64,000 bases of DNA from Ptychodera flava (Eukaryota > Hemichordata > Enteropneusta > Ptychoderidae): the NCBI RefSeq assembly GCF_041260155.1, contig NC_091947.1:28543615-28607614 (forward strand). The letters are read 5' to 3'. This document shows positions 22,581-35,124 of the stretch, in pieces. The position numbers and the translations under genes were made by a program. Numbering within the stretch: position 1 is the stretch's first letter; each line of letters begins with the position of its first letter. The notes beneath the pieces were generated by a model. That model did not search any database and had not been told where the DNA came from. It worked only from the letters and a program-made list of their open reading frames with translations.

Positions 22581-24359
22581 TCAACACAGCCACTTCAGTT
22601 GTTTTTTGTACAATAACTTTTTAAAATCATGAACGTCTAAGTGCAATTTGAAACAGAAGTCATTCCTTTGATTTCGTTCGCATCTCGCCCTAGCAGCATC
22701 CTGCATCGACCGAAATTTCGATAGATCGGCTTCAAAGTCACCGTCATAGTTGTCAACCCTTCGCCAGAAAGTCTTGTTAAAATAATCGTAGAGGCGTATA
22801 TCTGCATGTGACAATTGCGTTATTACATCTCGCATTTCATCGGTCGTCGGGGGCTGATACTCCGCGTGCACTTTGCAAGGATGGTAGATTATGTCCTCAA
22901 AGTCCCAACACATTGTCTTTTTTAGTAAAATGAGGGACTCGTCAAAATATTCCATAATCATAACAAGATCGAGCTCTTTGTTAAGTCTGTGTAATGCTTC
23001 AAGTGAAGATGTCTCGTTAGCGTGAATATCAAGATCAAAGCGTTGGCAGAAGGAATTTGCTTCCCCTTTGAGTTTCATATTCACCATGACGTTCTCCTTC
23101 ATTTCATTTAGGTACAGCGCAAACGGATCTGGCGACATACTGAGGTTCATATTTCTCATTTTATAGTAAAACCAAGATTTAAGGTGCGTGTACGGTGATC
23201 GGACAATTGTGAAATACTTAGCATTCGGAACAACTCGCTCAAGTGCAAGGCGGTCGTATTTTTGAACGTGCGAACAAATATAATCGTATCCTGGAAAATC
23301 ATTACAGTTATAGTACAAGATTCCGAGATGATGATTCTCTTTATCCACTTTTATTACACGGCCTTCGGGTTGGATGGCGGCTACTAGCTCATTCTTCATA
23401 CCAAAGCGGTGTAACAATGTAGACACTGTACTTCCGCCTGTCTTCCCTGGTTTTATAAAAACATATCTGTTCACCGGCCTGCAGGATTGAGGCACTATAG
23501 ATGTTGGGTCTTGAGCAGTGAACACGTTGGAAGCTCGACTGTTGAACTTCACGTAACCCCTGTGGACCACAATTTACAGAAAAATGAAACGTTGAAATAG
23601 ATTGACAATTCTTGTGAAATTCAGAGATAAGTGAACAAACCAATGGACACAAAAATACAGACAAAAACAATATAAATATAATCTCAAGTAGGTTGATGTT
23701 TAGATTTGTGTTATTTATGATCAGTAAGTAATACTTGCTATAGGATGATCTATGCAATCAAATAAAAGACTTGACGTTACCGCTTCGTACGTACAAGTTA
23801 CGAGAACAGAAAAGTGTGCCTCTTATACAAAACAATGAGGATTAACGAATAAATACAACTTCTTAAAAGAAAATCTTCATGAGGTATAGTTGATGAGTAC
23901 ATTCGCTGATCGTTTTAAAGTGGCAAGAATAGCTATGGATAGATTTACTAGATAGCATACTGCGAAGGTAAAGTATTCCCGACAAAAAATGTAGGCCTAT
24001 GTCTTCCTCCTCCCTCATTTTGATGTGCACAAGAATAGGTGCAACGTGTAGCGTCTGTAGACTGTAGCTTTTTGGTTGACTGAATATCGTAGTCATTTAT
24101 CGAACCATTTCCATACAGCCGATTTGCTACATAATAGTTTTAGTTTTAGACTCCTTAAGTTGCTGAAACCAATTGAAATATACCAATCAGAAATGACCTT
24201 CTCAGCCACTGTGCATCGGTAAGAAGCTTACCATGAAATTGACTCACCTAAATTTGTCATACACAGTCCTCATTGGATTGTTGAGGTACAGACTTGATAA
24301 AGTTAGCAACAAACATATGATGAAAACGGGAAATCGGTGTCTCTCAATGGTGCGGAGAA
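22581..24359 (-). CDS. Galactose-3-O-sulfotransferase-like protein (two exons seen)
   Basis: Exons 24359-24248 and 23559-22581 join at GT-AG (AATTTAG|GTGAGTC to GTCCACAG|GGGTTAC), rebuilding an arginine codon, for about 362 residues. The upstream exon gives a type II signal anchor (RHRFPVFIICLLLTLSSLYL), expected for a Golgi enzyme. The catalytic domain has the 5'-phosphosulfate loop of the PAPS site (YVFIKPGKTGGSTVSTLLHR), the 3'-phosphate region (YFTIVRSPYTHLKSWFYY), and the family motifs DLVMIMEYFDESLILLKK and YDYFNKTFWRRVD. Gal3ST enzymes transfer sulfate from PAPS to the 3-OH of galactose on glycolipids or glycoproteins. The upstream exon starts at an acceptor (ATCCATTGCAG), so the initiator methionine is on a further 5' exon not found. 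Which of the Gal3ST1-4 types it matches is not decidable here. Confidence 0.85.
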
Positions 24360-26643
24360 CTGCAATGGATACAAAAATATTGAAAAGAAGAATGATGTTT
24401 CTGTTTTAGTCAAATGATATTTCGTGATAGAATGTTAATCAATAATGCTTTATATTGATGGTTTTTCCGAGAAGATAAAAGTACTGTGAGTGCGTCAACA
24501 ATCCGTGGCATTTTTAGGCCAACCATATTTCGATGTGGAAATCACAGAAAGACATGATAAATTATGTCTAAATTGCATTTTGTTACGGATTTCAGACCTA
24601 AGGAAATGACGTTTTCAAGCATTTTTTACATATAAATCGCTGTGAATTTGTGAACGAATTCGAAAATTTAATTTTGTGCGAGGTGCGTGAAACATTTTGC
24701 GGCCAGGCATTTTTCTAGTTTGGAAAGAGAAAACCATTTGTGTGGAATAGGCTTTAAATTGATGTTTACGAGTGTTGACTAGCAATATTGCGCATGAAGT
24801 AGTTGCTCTTGTGCGACGTGTTGTGTCTTATGCGCGCAACAAAATCGAATATTTGCAATTTGATACACAGCCCCTTATTTCGGATATGCGATTTTCGATA
24901 TTGGTTTGGACCCGACCACTGGCATGTGTACATTTTTAGTGATGGTCCCGTCTTACTCAGACTGATACATTTTAGACAAAACATCCGTCCGTGCCTACAC
25001 TGTCAACGGTTTCCTCAATAGCTGACGCCTAAGAAGCACGCTTACTGCCGTTATGATACTTTCTCATAAAACGGTAGTGTCTATGCTGCGACGCTGTTAC
25101 TCGGTCTAAGGCTGATCTGAAAGTCTGGCACAAGGACAGCTATGGATCTGGAACAGCTGTCAGTCGATGATAGTTACATAAAGGCACTTCTTGATCCCAA
25201 GAAAAGTGAAAAAAGAGAGTAAGAAAAGACATCGGGCTGTAGAGAACTACAAATCAACTACGTGTTTATCAACCCCCATCAATTAATTATTTTATTCTGA
25301 ACAAGGAACGCATCTAGCCAAAAGTAGCCTGAAACTTTGTCCACTCTGTCACACGCATCTCCATAACAGCTCCATTGGGATTGGGGGGGGGGGGGAACTG
25401 GTGACCGTGTACAGTTTTTGTTTCAGAAACAAAGCAAAGTAACTAGTTTGTAATTAAATATTCCTGACTGAAACGTTCATTTAATGTAAAGCTTATAATG
25501 TTTGAATCCGTGACAAAACGCGGCCAATCTGTTTACCGGAACGAAATTTCAATAAAGGAATTCTAAAATATATTTTTTCTTGATTTTCATGCTAGGCTAA
25601 AATCTTTCGCATATTGAAATACACCCTATTTCTTTTTTCTATTTTCAATATCAATTTATCATTTTGAAATAAGCATTATGGTGCTACTGCATGGCAGAAA
25701 AATCCGTGGCGCTTTGCGGCCACTTCATTTTCTTATTTAGGTATTCAATTAAAAAATAGAATGAAGGGTAATTATCAAATTTCAAATATTTTAGGCGAGC
25801 AGATGAAGCGCATTTGGCCCTTTTTTAATTATATTAGATTTTGCCTAAAGTTAAAGAGTGAGAAATAAGTAAAAAGCCTTGTGAGGATGGTACATTGCGG
25901 CCAATCAGAATTTTGCTGGGAAAGCTTCACTCGATATTTGAAAATCCTATCTTTTTCAAAATTCTGTTTCACTAATACCTATTTATTATCCTTTTAACTT
26001 TCCAAAAGTCGTTTGTCAAATCGCATTTCACTTTATCAATGTCCGAATGGCCATATGTCATGTTGAAAAGCAAACTGCAAATTCGATCCAAAATCCTAAT
26101 TTCTATTTGAGTTCAGGCGTGGTCTATTAGAATTCCCCCTGACGTAAATGATGGACATCTCGAAACAGCCAATCAGATTGAACCAAACAGTGACAAGGTG
26201 ACTATTGACATATCACTTAAATATTTCAACAAAGTTATACTTTCCTTTGTCAATGTTTTTTTAATTAAATTGAATTTTCGGTCGCTGCCAAACGTGCTTT
26301 CTCCCTCCAACCAAATAGTAGGTAGCAACATTATGAATGGTCATCAGCAGTGCAGTGAATTTCACGGTGTTTGTACAGAGGGATACCCAACAAATCACAA
26401 AAGTTTGTGACATACTCTGCGCGTTGAATGTTTTGTTAAACCATGGAGCTTGTCCGTTTCTAGCTCCATGGTTAAACGTTTTGCTACTTTCCTTTCCTTG
26501 GCTAGACCTGTCCCACACCAAAATTACATACCTCAGTGGCTGTGCGCGCCGCGAGCATTACAGGCGCCGACGTAGTTGAAAAGTGCTGTCAACCACGGCA
26601 GTGCCTGTGGCGAGCATGGTCAAAGTGAAAGTTATAAGCGAAT

Positions 26644-26747
26644 TAGCTCTGCGTGGCAGGGCTGTGTGTTCCCGGCATTATACGGCCTCCCACCACAGGC
26701 CGCGGCCGTATAACGCCGGTAACACACAGCCCTGCCATGCAGAGGTG
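26644..26747. mobile_element. 104-bp Mutator-like foldback
   Basis: Palindrome with GGCAGGGCTGTGTGTT and its inverse, flanked by TAAGCGAAT (26635-26643, 26748-26756), a 9-bp duplication typical of Mutator-like elements. Confidence 0.75.
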
Positions 26748-26759
26748 TAAGCGAATCAG

Positions 26760-26855
26760 CCACAGGCTCTAATGTAGGCCAACCGCCAGCCGTCACCGAT
26801 GCTATTGTATCAGTGAAGGCTGGCGGTTTGCTTGCATTGAATAAAGAGCCTGTGG
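26760..26855. mobile_element. 96-bp foldback
   Basis: Inverted arms CCACAGGCTCT...AGAGCCTGTGG with inner AACCGCCAGCC/GGCTGGCGGTT. AATCA occurs at both edges (26754-26758, 26856-26860). Superfamily unknown. Confidence 0.65.
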
Positions 26856-27458
26856 AATCAACCGCTCTAAGACACTGTACATATATTACATGTAAATTAA
26901 ATTGTAATTCGACGTCTTCGTCGGAGAATTAGGTTTTATTTAACGAGGTAATATGAGAATGAGTGCATATCAGCAAGCATGTAGTGTTTGGATCTGGCGG
27001 TCGTGTCATTGTTTTGACTCTAAGTCTGACCTCCCCCCAGAACAATGTTCCAACTTCATGAACTTCGTAGAGTTAGCTTAGATTTTTTTGTGATCAGCTG
27101 ATGTTACCTCTCAGCAGATGATCACAGCTGTGTGTTGGCAACTCAATTTCGAAAAACAACGGTTGAACGTTGAACTTAGGTTGAACAACTTAACAGTCTC
27201 GATGTTGACTTGACCGGCATGATATTTCTGGGTAGACAACTTTCTGTGGCTGAATACAACTAATTTTGCCACTGGAGTAGCTGTATGGGCACGCAATGCT
27301 ACAACAGTGGAGAAAATGAATAATTAAATCATGTCAATCCTTTCATTTCTGTCAGAAATACTTAAAAAAAACGTACAAGAACAGGCTGATTCGTAATTAT
27401 GCGGTGAACTGAATTATGATTAGCCTAATCGTAATATTCACGGGAATGCTTAGACATG

Positions 27459-27582
27459 TATCTATGAAACACAGCTACCTGTTGCAATGTTGGCGGGCTA
27501 GCGTGTGTCGCTATGCGGGTCATAAAAAGGTATTACCCGCATAGTGACGCACGCTACCCTGCCAACAGATAGCTGCGTTTCC
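27459..27582. mobile_element. TAGCTGTGG-family foldback
   Basis: Palindrome with TATGCGGGT.. arms. The right end CGTTTCCACAGCTA and next-inner AGCTATCTGTTGGCAGGGTAGC also occur in the element at 62969-63118, so they are one family. The target-site duplication is not clear here. Confidence 0.65.
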
Positions 27583-28261
27583 ACAGCTAATATGTATCAA
27601 TTTAGATGCCATGATAACTCATCTCATGCGCCGCCTCTCCTTAGCATAGACCACACCCAAACTCAAATAGGAAATCGGAAAATGGCAAATTGGAAATTAG
27701 GTTGCAGTCGCCAATTCCCACTTGCAGATTTGAAAGGTGAACACCGCACTGCACAGAGTTACCTAACATAAATGGAAATATGCACGTTTCTAAGATAACT
27801 AGCATTTACGATGACGTTTACAAATGAAATACTGATTGGCCGCAAAGTACCATCCTCACAAGGGTTTTTACCAATTTCTCACATTTTCACCACCGTTGAG
27901 AATTTGTTCATTTCGAAAAGGACCAAAATGCGCTTGATCAAAGTGAAGAAACGTTTAAAAATTGATTATTAGCCTAATTTCTATTTTCTAATGGAATACC
28001 TAAATTAGAAAATGGAGTGGCCGCAAAGTGCCACGGATTCAGAAAGCGGCCAATCGCTCTGTCCAGTTTATTATCAGGCTGGCGTAAATTGAAAATAGGA
28101 AATGCAGGCTATTTCCTATTTTCAATTTGGTGCAGACATGCGCAATGACATTTAGTGGCGCCAACCCAGACAGCAGAGGGAGTCCGACGTAATTAAATAA
28201 TGATTACATTGTAACAAAAATGTATCCCGCGAACTGAACAGATTTTGACTTCAAGATACAC

Positions 28262-29170
28262 CACAGTCGTTTGGAGAGCTATTCAGCGCTGGGTCTATTT
28301 GCCCCATAGACGAGTGTGCAGAAGTGAGAAATACCCCAAGTCTGGAAACAGAATGGCTATAAAAACCACGCCATGTCACATTCCGTGTCCGATTTCACTG
28401 TGAAAATTAACACGTTCATCTATCATGCAACCGTCGATAGCTCCCTATCATTCTAAAATTTCATACCTGATACTTTATCTGATTCAAAAACGCTCGTTTC
28501 GTGTAATTTTCGGCGAATTCGACGGACACCTCGCCAAAACCTGGGGGTGAGCAACATTCCGGTCACCTCTTGGGTCCCTCCACTTTACTGACGTTGGCGC
28601 CGCCTACTCATGAGGGATGACTGGAATGTTGCTCACGCTTATGTTTTGGCCAGGTTTATCTCGAACTCAGCCGAAAATCACAGGAAATGAGCATTTTGTA
28701 AGCAGATGAAGTATCAGGTATGAATTTTCGTGTGATTTTCGGCCGAGTTCAGAAGACACGTCGCCAAAACATAAGGCATGAACAACCTTCCAGTCACCCC
28801 TCATGGGTACGCGGCGCTAACGTCAGTAAAGTGGAGGTGCCAACGTCCACTGTGAGGTGACCGGAATGTTGCTCACGCTTATGTTTTAGCGACGTGTCCG
28901 TCGAATTCGGCCGAAAATCACACGAAACGAGCGTTTGTGAAGCAAATCAAGTACCAGGTATGAATTTGAGAATGCTAGGGAACGGTCGACGGTTACATGA
29001 TAGATGAACTTGCTACTTTTCACGGTAAAATCGAACGTCGAAGATGACATGGTGGCACAATCCCTATACGAAATAGCCATTTCATTCCAGACTTGGGGTA
29101 TTTCTCGCTTCTGCACACTCGTCCATGGGGCGAATAGACCCAGCGCTGAATAGCTCTCCAAACGACTGTG
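28262..29170. mobile_element. 909-bp long-TIR element, copy 1
   Basis: Starts CACAGTCG, ends CGACTGTG, flanked by GATACAC (28255-28261, 29171-29177), a 7-bp duplication. Inverted arms of over 200 bp (GCCCCATAGACGAGTGTGCA, GTGTCCGATTTCACTGTG and others) surround smaller inverted modules around GAGCAACATTCCGGTCACC. No open frame with recognised homology. It has the same length as the copy at 46306. Confidence 0.85.
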
Positions 29171-31493
29171 GATACACTGACCCTTGTGGTATGTGATGGC
29201 GTAATTAGATCGAAACGAGAGACGTTCTAACTTGAATGACCGTCTAGGGCACGTGATCTTTTCCCCTCAATGGACCGCCAAACTAAATTTCGTACAGGCA
29301 TTGGGTGCATTGCATGCACGAAAAGTAATAATTACGCTACACAATAATAAATGGACCCCAAAATCGGATATTCTTGAAACGAAACAACGTTTCCTTAAGT
29401 CTCAGGCCGACGATAGTCGTTTGCGCCATTTCGTACCCTTTTTTCTCTATTTCATGGACCTGTGATAGCGACTAAAAACACTCCCCTTCTCGTGATTTTA
29501 GAACCACGCATGGATAAGCTTACCCATTTCCCACAACAGTGACACCCTCGGGTGCATTCCTGCCTCGCGCCTTGGGCGTTACGCTTGCGGCCCCAGTCCC
29601 GGGCCCCACCCAGACCCCGTATGTGCGAGAGACAACAATAATAGAAAAGGAAAGGCACAATGGGCTGTCGATAGTCTAAGTTTTGTTTGCCCCGTCCCAA
29701 CCAGGCCCTGACAACAGGTGGGCGCTTTGACAAACTGTACCAAGAACCCGACCAAGAAGAAAACATCTCTCCCAGGCATTTGTTTGGTTTGAAAGATTTA
29801 TTGACTCGTGCATAGCAGACCATTTTGGCATACGCGTCGGTGTCTTGGCGCTCACAGGAAAAGCTGGGTAGCTATGCTTGTTACGCAAAATTTCAAAACA
29901 CTCCTTACTTGGATCTGGGGTTCTCAAGAAAAAAGACGCCCTTATAATAGTGCGAAATATAGGAGAAATATGAACCAGAAAAAGTACCTCATTAATTAAG
30001 AGTCAGTGAAATAATTGCAGATACAGTTACAACCATGTCAATGACCAATAACATTGTCTTGACACATCAGTGTAATCTTTGTTGTTGTCTGACAGCTGAC
30101 CACCACTATTACAGTCTAGGGCAACAAGACACCTTACGGAAAAAAGTGTTCATGATGATGCCCTTATTAAAATAGTAACATTTTCACCTTAGCGCTGAAA
30201 TGGTTGTACGTGTAAGAACATTCTAATTTGTTTACCAGATTTCAAAGTGTTATTCTAATCCTTTCATCGATAAACCTTTGCAAAAAGTACGTGTTTTCAC
30301 GGGCCTAGATGATCAAAAAAAACTCTCGCTTTTCCACTGATGATTTTGAGAATACGCGTGGGTATCCAAATGTCCGCTAGAGAACCACAATCAGGTGAAG
30401 AGCAAATCTGGCACCAAACACGAATCCACTTCCGGGCTGATGATTCGATGAATGTAATTTACAGTCACAGTCCCTCCGAGGGGCTGTGTTACAGTGTAAC
30501 AATTACCGTGCGACGCCGCACCGTCTCTGACGTCTGCGTGAGCGATGCAGCATGCCACTGCGCATGTCTGCACCAAATTGGAAATAGGAAATAGCCTGCA
30601 TTTCCTATTTTCAATTTACGTCAGGCTGGTGAGTGAACAAGGCTTCGCGTTGGCCGCAATCTGCTAGCCGGAATTACCATTATGCTTATTTCGAAATCAT
30701 ACGCTTATATTAGAAATAGGAAATAGAAATATGAGTATATTTCAATATTCAATAGATTTTAGCGTACAAGAAAAATCAACAAAAAATCTATTTTCAAATT
30801 TCTCTATTAAAATTTCGTTGCGGTAAACAGATTGGCCGCGTTTTGTCACGGATTATGTTTGGCATAGCAGTCCGACTTGTGACGCCAGGTCAAGGTCAAC
30901 ATAAAAATGAAAATTGACAAATGAAATTTCCTGTTTTACACCAAATTTCGATATTCGATGTATTTAAAGCATATTGTAAAACGCTGGTCTTTGCATCTTC
31001 TCACTTATTCATATGAACAATGCATAGTTGCTTGATTTCGAGCCAATACGTGTTTAGTTCTCTAATATTATCATCAAATATAAGCTGGCCGCGTAATGCA
31101 CGGCGTTAAATGTAAAATCCAATGTTGGTTGGATATACCAACTCTATAACGACAATCACGGAAAGAAATATGACGATATTTCAGAATTGCTTCTTCGATT
31201 TCAACATTAAAATTCGGTTGGCCTGAAAATGCCACGGATTTAATACGCGTTTCGTTCTCTAATATCATCATCAAATATAAGCTGGCCGCGTAATGCACGG
31301 CGTTACATTTAAAATCCGATGTTGGAAATGCCAACTCTAAAACGACAATCACGCAAAGAAATATGACGATGTTTCAGAATTCCTTCTTCGATTTCGACAT
31401 TAAAATTCGGTTTGCCTAAAAATGCCACTTTCTATGCGTAACCCGATGTCCTGAACTGTTGTACAGAAATGGATCTCAATCATTAATATCAAA

Positions 31494-33300
31494 AATCCGT
31501 GGCATTATTCGGCCAACCATATTTCGATGAGGAAATCAGAGAAAGACATGATAAATTATGTCTAAATTGCATTTCGCCACAGATTTCAGACCCAAGGAAA
31601 TGACGTTTACCAGCTAATTTTACATAAACCACTGCGATTTTGTGAACGAATTCGAAAATTTAAATTGCAAGAGGTGCGCGCGCGATACATTTGGCGGCCA
31701 GGCATCTTCTAGTTTTGAAAGAGAAAAACATTTGTGTGGAAACGGCTTTAAATTGATATTTACGAGTGTTGACTAGCAATATTGCGCATGAAGTAGTTGC
31801 TCTTGTGCGACGTGTTCTGTCTTATGCGTGAAACAAAATCGAATATTGCAATTTGATACACTGCCCCTTATTTCGGATATGCGATTTTCGATATTGGTTT
31901 GGACCCGACAATGTTCCATTTTAGTGATAATCCCGTCTCACTGAGACTGATACAAAGCATCCATCCGCGCCCATACTGTCTACGGTTTCCTCAATAGCTG
32001 GTGTCTACATGTAAAAAAGCGCGCTCCTTCCTGTCCTTGTGATACTTTCTGATAAAACTGCAAAGTTAGTGTCTATGCTGAGCCGCTGTTTACTCAGCCT
32101 GAGGCTGATTTGAAAGTCTGGCACAAGGACAGCTATGGATCTAGATCGGCCAGTCGATGACAGTTACATAAAGGCACTTCTTGATCCCGGGAAATGTGAA
32201 AACAGATATTAGGAAAAGACATCGAGCTGTAGAGAACTGTGTTTATCAACCCCCATCAATTAATTATTTTATTCTGAATAAGGAACGCATCTAGCCGCAA
32301 AGCAGTTACCCTGAAATTTTGTCCTCTCTGGCACACGCAACTCAATAACAGCTCTATTGGGATGGGGGAGTATGGTGACCATGAGCCGTTTGTTTTGGAA
32401 ACAAAGTAGAGTAACTCGTTTGTAATTAAAAATGCCTGAATGGAACGTTCACATTTAATGTAAAACTTATGTTTGGCATGGCCGTGGCCGTCCGACTTGT
32501 GACGCCAGGTCAAGGTGAACATTAGAGACGCAATTTTCAATCCCAGGTTCTCGCATTAGTGGAGTTCTCCTCCCAGTCAAACACTTGGCCAGTATGTTTG
32601 ATTTCTATAACATTAATAACTTAAAATGATCTCAACCTTTTGGCTTTTTTTGCTAATCCTGCAAACAGAGTTTACACGAGAGTTTGGTTCAAATCGCCAA
32701 CGGTAATTGATTCCCCACCACCAACGCTCGATTTTCCTAAAAAATCGTCTTCCAGTCGCGTTAGAATTTGAATGTAACCGCACAGTTCGATCGGCAGCAG
32801 CTTCGCGCTGACTGCTTGGCAGTTTTCTGCCCTGTTGCGGCCGGAAAAAACTAAAAAGTGGCAGTTTCTGGAGCGTGTGCCCGCGTGTTGCCTATTTGGT
32901 GTCATACACAGTGAACGCAACCACACGGCTTCGCGCCCTTTTAAAAGGAGGCTCCGCCTTTACAAATGAAACATTGACAAACGAATTAACTTCCTGTTCT
33001 ACACCAAATTTCGATATTCGATTTATTCCTAGCATATTGCAAAGAGATGGTCCTTACATATTCTCACTTGTTTCGTGCGAACATTGCATATGTGCTGGAT
33101 TTCGAGCTAATACGCGTTTCGTTCTCTAATATCATCATCATATGTAAGCTGGCCGCGTAATGCACGGCGTTACATGTAAAATCCGATGTTGGAAATGCCA
33201 ACTCTAAAACGACAATCACAGAAAAGAATATGACGATATTTCAGAATTCCATCTTCGATTTCGACATTCAAATTCAGTCGGCCTAAAAATGCCACGGATT
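31494..33300. mobile_element. AATCCGTG-family element, copy 3
   Basis: Left end AATCCGTGGCATTATTCGGCC, right end TGCCACGGATT (33290-33300). It has the same order as copy 2 without the 25505-30854 insertion, but contains about 420 extra bases (about 32540-32960) between blocks that are contiguous in copy 2. No protein recognised. Confidence 0.75.
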
Positions 33301-33729
33301 TAAAAGCAGTGAATCAAAAACTTTGATGGGTGTTAAGACTTGCCAACCATCCAATTAAATCTCCTGAGGAGCCATAGAGAGCTTTATTTAGCCAAATCTG
33401 ATGTGTACAGTGTCTGAGAGGACCTTCTCTTGTAACATTGAAACCATAAAAAGCACAGCTAATAATGACAAAAACTGCCTTTTTTAACTGTTATTTTGTT
33501 CATAAAAAAGCATCTTTCTACAGAAAACCTGTGACACAAAGGAAAATAATTGCATCAATGAGAAGGAAAGATATCTTGTCATTTTTCTATCTCTAAAATA
33601 AGTCACTGTATCAAATATATATTGTGAAATATTTGTGCATGTTGCTTTCTCAAACTGAATTCTCATAGAGAGAACAGAAAAGTATCAGGAATTTGTCATC
33701 CTTTTCATATGAAATGCAGATTTCATAAT
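33301..33729. other. No gene recognised
   Basis: AT-rich spacer between copy 3 and a tandem repeat; nothing supportable. Confidence 0.45.
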
Positions 33730-34210
33730 GGTACACTTTCACTTAGCAAACATCAAGATATCTCTGATTTATTAAAGTATGGCGCCCGAAGGGCGCGACG
33801 AAAAATATGAAACATCCTGAAATCTCTGATATATATGCCTTGTATATTAAAGTCATGCACCTGAAGGGCATGCTGAAAAATGTCTGATATATTAAAGTAA
33901 TGAGCTTGAAGAGCACGCTGAAAAATATTGAACATACAGATATCTCTGATGTATGTATGCTTGATATGTTAAAGGTGGACGTGCTGAAAAATATGACTGA
34001 ATATTAAAGTTACGCGCCCGAAGGGCGTGCGCCGAAAAATACAACTGAATGATGAAATTTGTGGCTGACACTAGCATTTCAGGCAATGATGAGCCTGTTT
34101 CAAAATTCAAAAACACACTGACCCCCCCTATTGGGCACTTCAAAAACATGGTGACCCCCGTATCACCAAAGTCAAAAATAGGGTGACCCCCCCATGAATC
34201 CACCGCCCCC
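33730..34210. repeat. Degenerate tandem repeat with GCGCCCGAAGGGCGCG core
   Basis: Units of about 55-70 bp hold a short palindrome (GCGCCCGAAGGGCGCG or decayed forms) followed by (C/T)GAAAAAT and a TATTAAAGT spacer; about five copies to 34040. 34110-34205 repeats GGTGACCCCC with CAAAAA spacers. Open frames here are repeat artefacts. Confidence 0.7.
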
Positions 34211-34263
34211 GAGCTGAAGAAACTGACCAGTCCCTAAACTGAACAACATTAGCATTGTGATAT

Positions 34264-34988
34264 AACATTTAGATCAAATTTGTCGTTCGGAACCAACATA
34301 CTAAAATGAGTGTTGTGCCAAATGAGTTGATTTTGCTGCTGCCAAGTAAGGGTTGTATCCCAAAATGTTGTTCATAAATAATAAATGAAGTTTTTGTCCC
34401 ACAAAAGGTATATTTGTTACATACAAGAACCACTCTATCCGATCTACAAACCTATCAGAAAGCTATTATAAAGACAAACTATGTCTTACCTGTCGGCAAC
34501 GTAGTTTTCATCGTTGTTCTGGCGTTCCTTGATTTCGCTACACGTCTGATACCGATGTAAAGTTTGGGAGAAAATGGTTATCACAACCAGCTGAAATCGT
34601 CGTCCAATCTCCAACACAAGGAGTAAATCCCTTATGCAGCATCCTGCATATAGCTGATTAATCAGCTTTTTCATTTGATTAAGACGCTGTGAATAGAGTC
34701 GTACTCCAGTTGTTCTTTTTGTGTTCGCGGAACAATATAATTCTCGAATAAAAAGTAATTCTCTAAGCCTCAACGGGCAGTAAGATCATGCTTTCGGGGT
34801 CATTTTATTGTCAGGTGATCTTCGGTTCAATAAATTGTATATCTACAAACAAAGTTATGAGTGCATCCAAACTATACTGATAGTGCTTGGCTCTTTTCCT
34901 AAGCGATACCGGTGGTGATGTAAAGAACAAAACAAAGGAACATGCAAGATTTCATTATTTATCGTATTTAATGTTAGTGTTAGTGTCA

Positions 34989-35044
<56 letters not shown>
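34264..35044. repeat. 780-bp repeat ending in (GT)n, copy 1
   Basis: Matches 54429-55203 at over 90%, from AACATTTAGATCAAATTTGTCG through to the GT microsatellite (34988-35044). In the second copy it follows directly on a hAT transposase remnant, so it may be the 3' part of a hAT element. Confidence 0.8.
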
Positions 35045-35046
<2 letters not shown>

Positions 35047-35124
35047 AGGATCAATGCCGAGCTTCGGATTCTGCAGTCTTGTATAGACAGGAATGGAAGA
35101 ATATAATTTCACACCAAAATGTCG

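Larger units (their letters stand above)
25701..28039. mobile_element. AATCCGTGGCG element, third level of the nest
   Basis: Ends AATCCGTGGCGCTTTGCGG and TGCCACGGATT (28029-28039), flanked by CAGAAA at 25695-25700 and 28040-28045. Arms of about 220 bp match the element at 12948-14059. Interior 25930-27830 is unrelated to any protein I recognise and holds three small foldbacks. Confidence 0.8.
25505..30854. mobile_element. AATCCGTGACA element inserted in copy 2
   Basis: Ends AATCCGTGACAAAACGCGG and its inverse, with arms of about 300 bp. The target-site duplication is ATGTTTG (25498-25504 and 30855-30861), confirmed by uninterrupted CTTATGTTTGGCAT in copy 3 near 32468. Its left arm is itself split by the element at 25701-28039, and its interior holds the 909-bp element at 28262-29170. 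Confidence 0.8.
24500..31240. mobile_element. AATCCGTG-family element, copy 2, carrying nested insertions
   Basis: Left end AATCCGTGGCA (24500), right end TGCCACGGATT (31230-31240). 24500-25504 and 30855-31240 match copy 3 (31494-33300) at roughly 90%, with matching order. Copy 3 is uninterrupted where copy 2 holds 25505-30854. The right end is partly duplicated in tandem (31045-31240 and 31241-31430). No protein recognised. Confidence 0.75.

Noticed and set aside
23389..23757. Alternative N terminus of the sulfotransferase with a hydrophobic stretch
   Set aside because: Out of frame with the catalytic domain and crosses a good acceptor; the exon at 24248-24359 fits in phase.
33753..34203. 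Minus-strand frames with repeated YFSA/FN peptides
   Set aside because: Translation of a degenerate tandem repeat.
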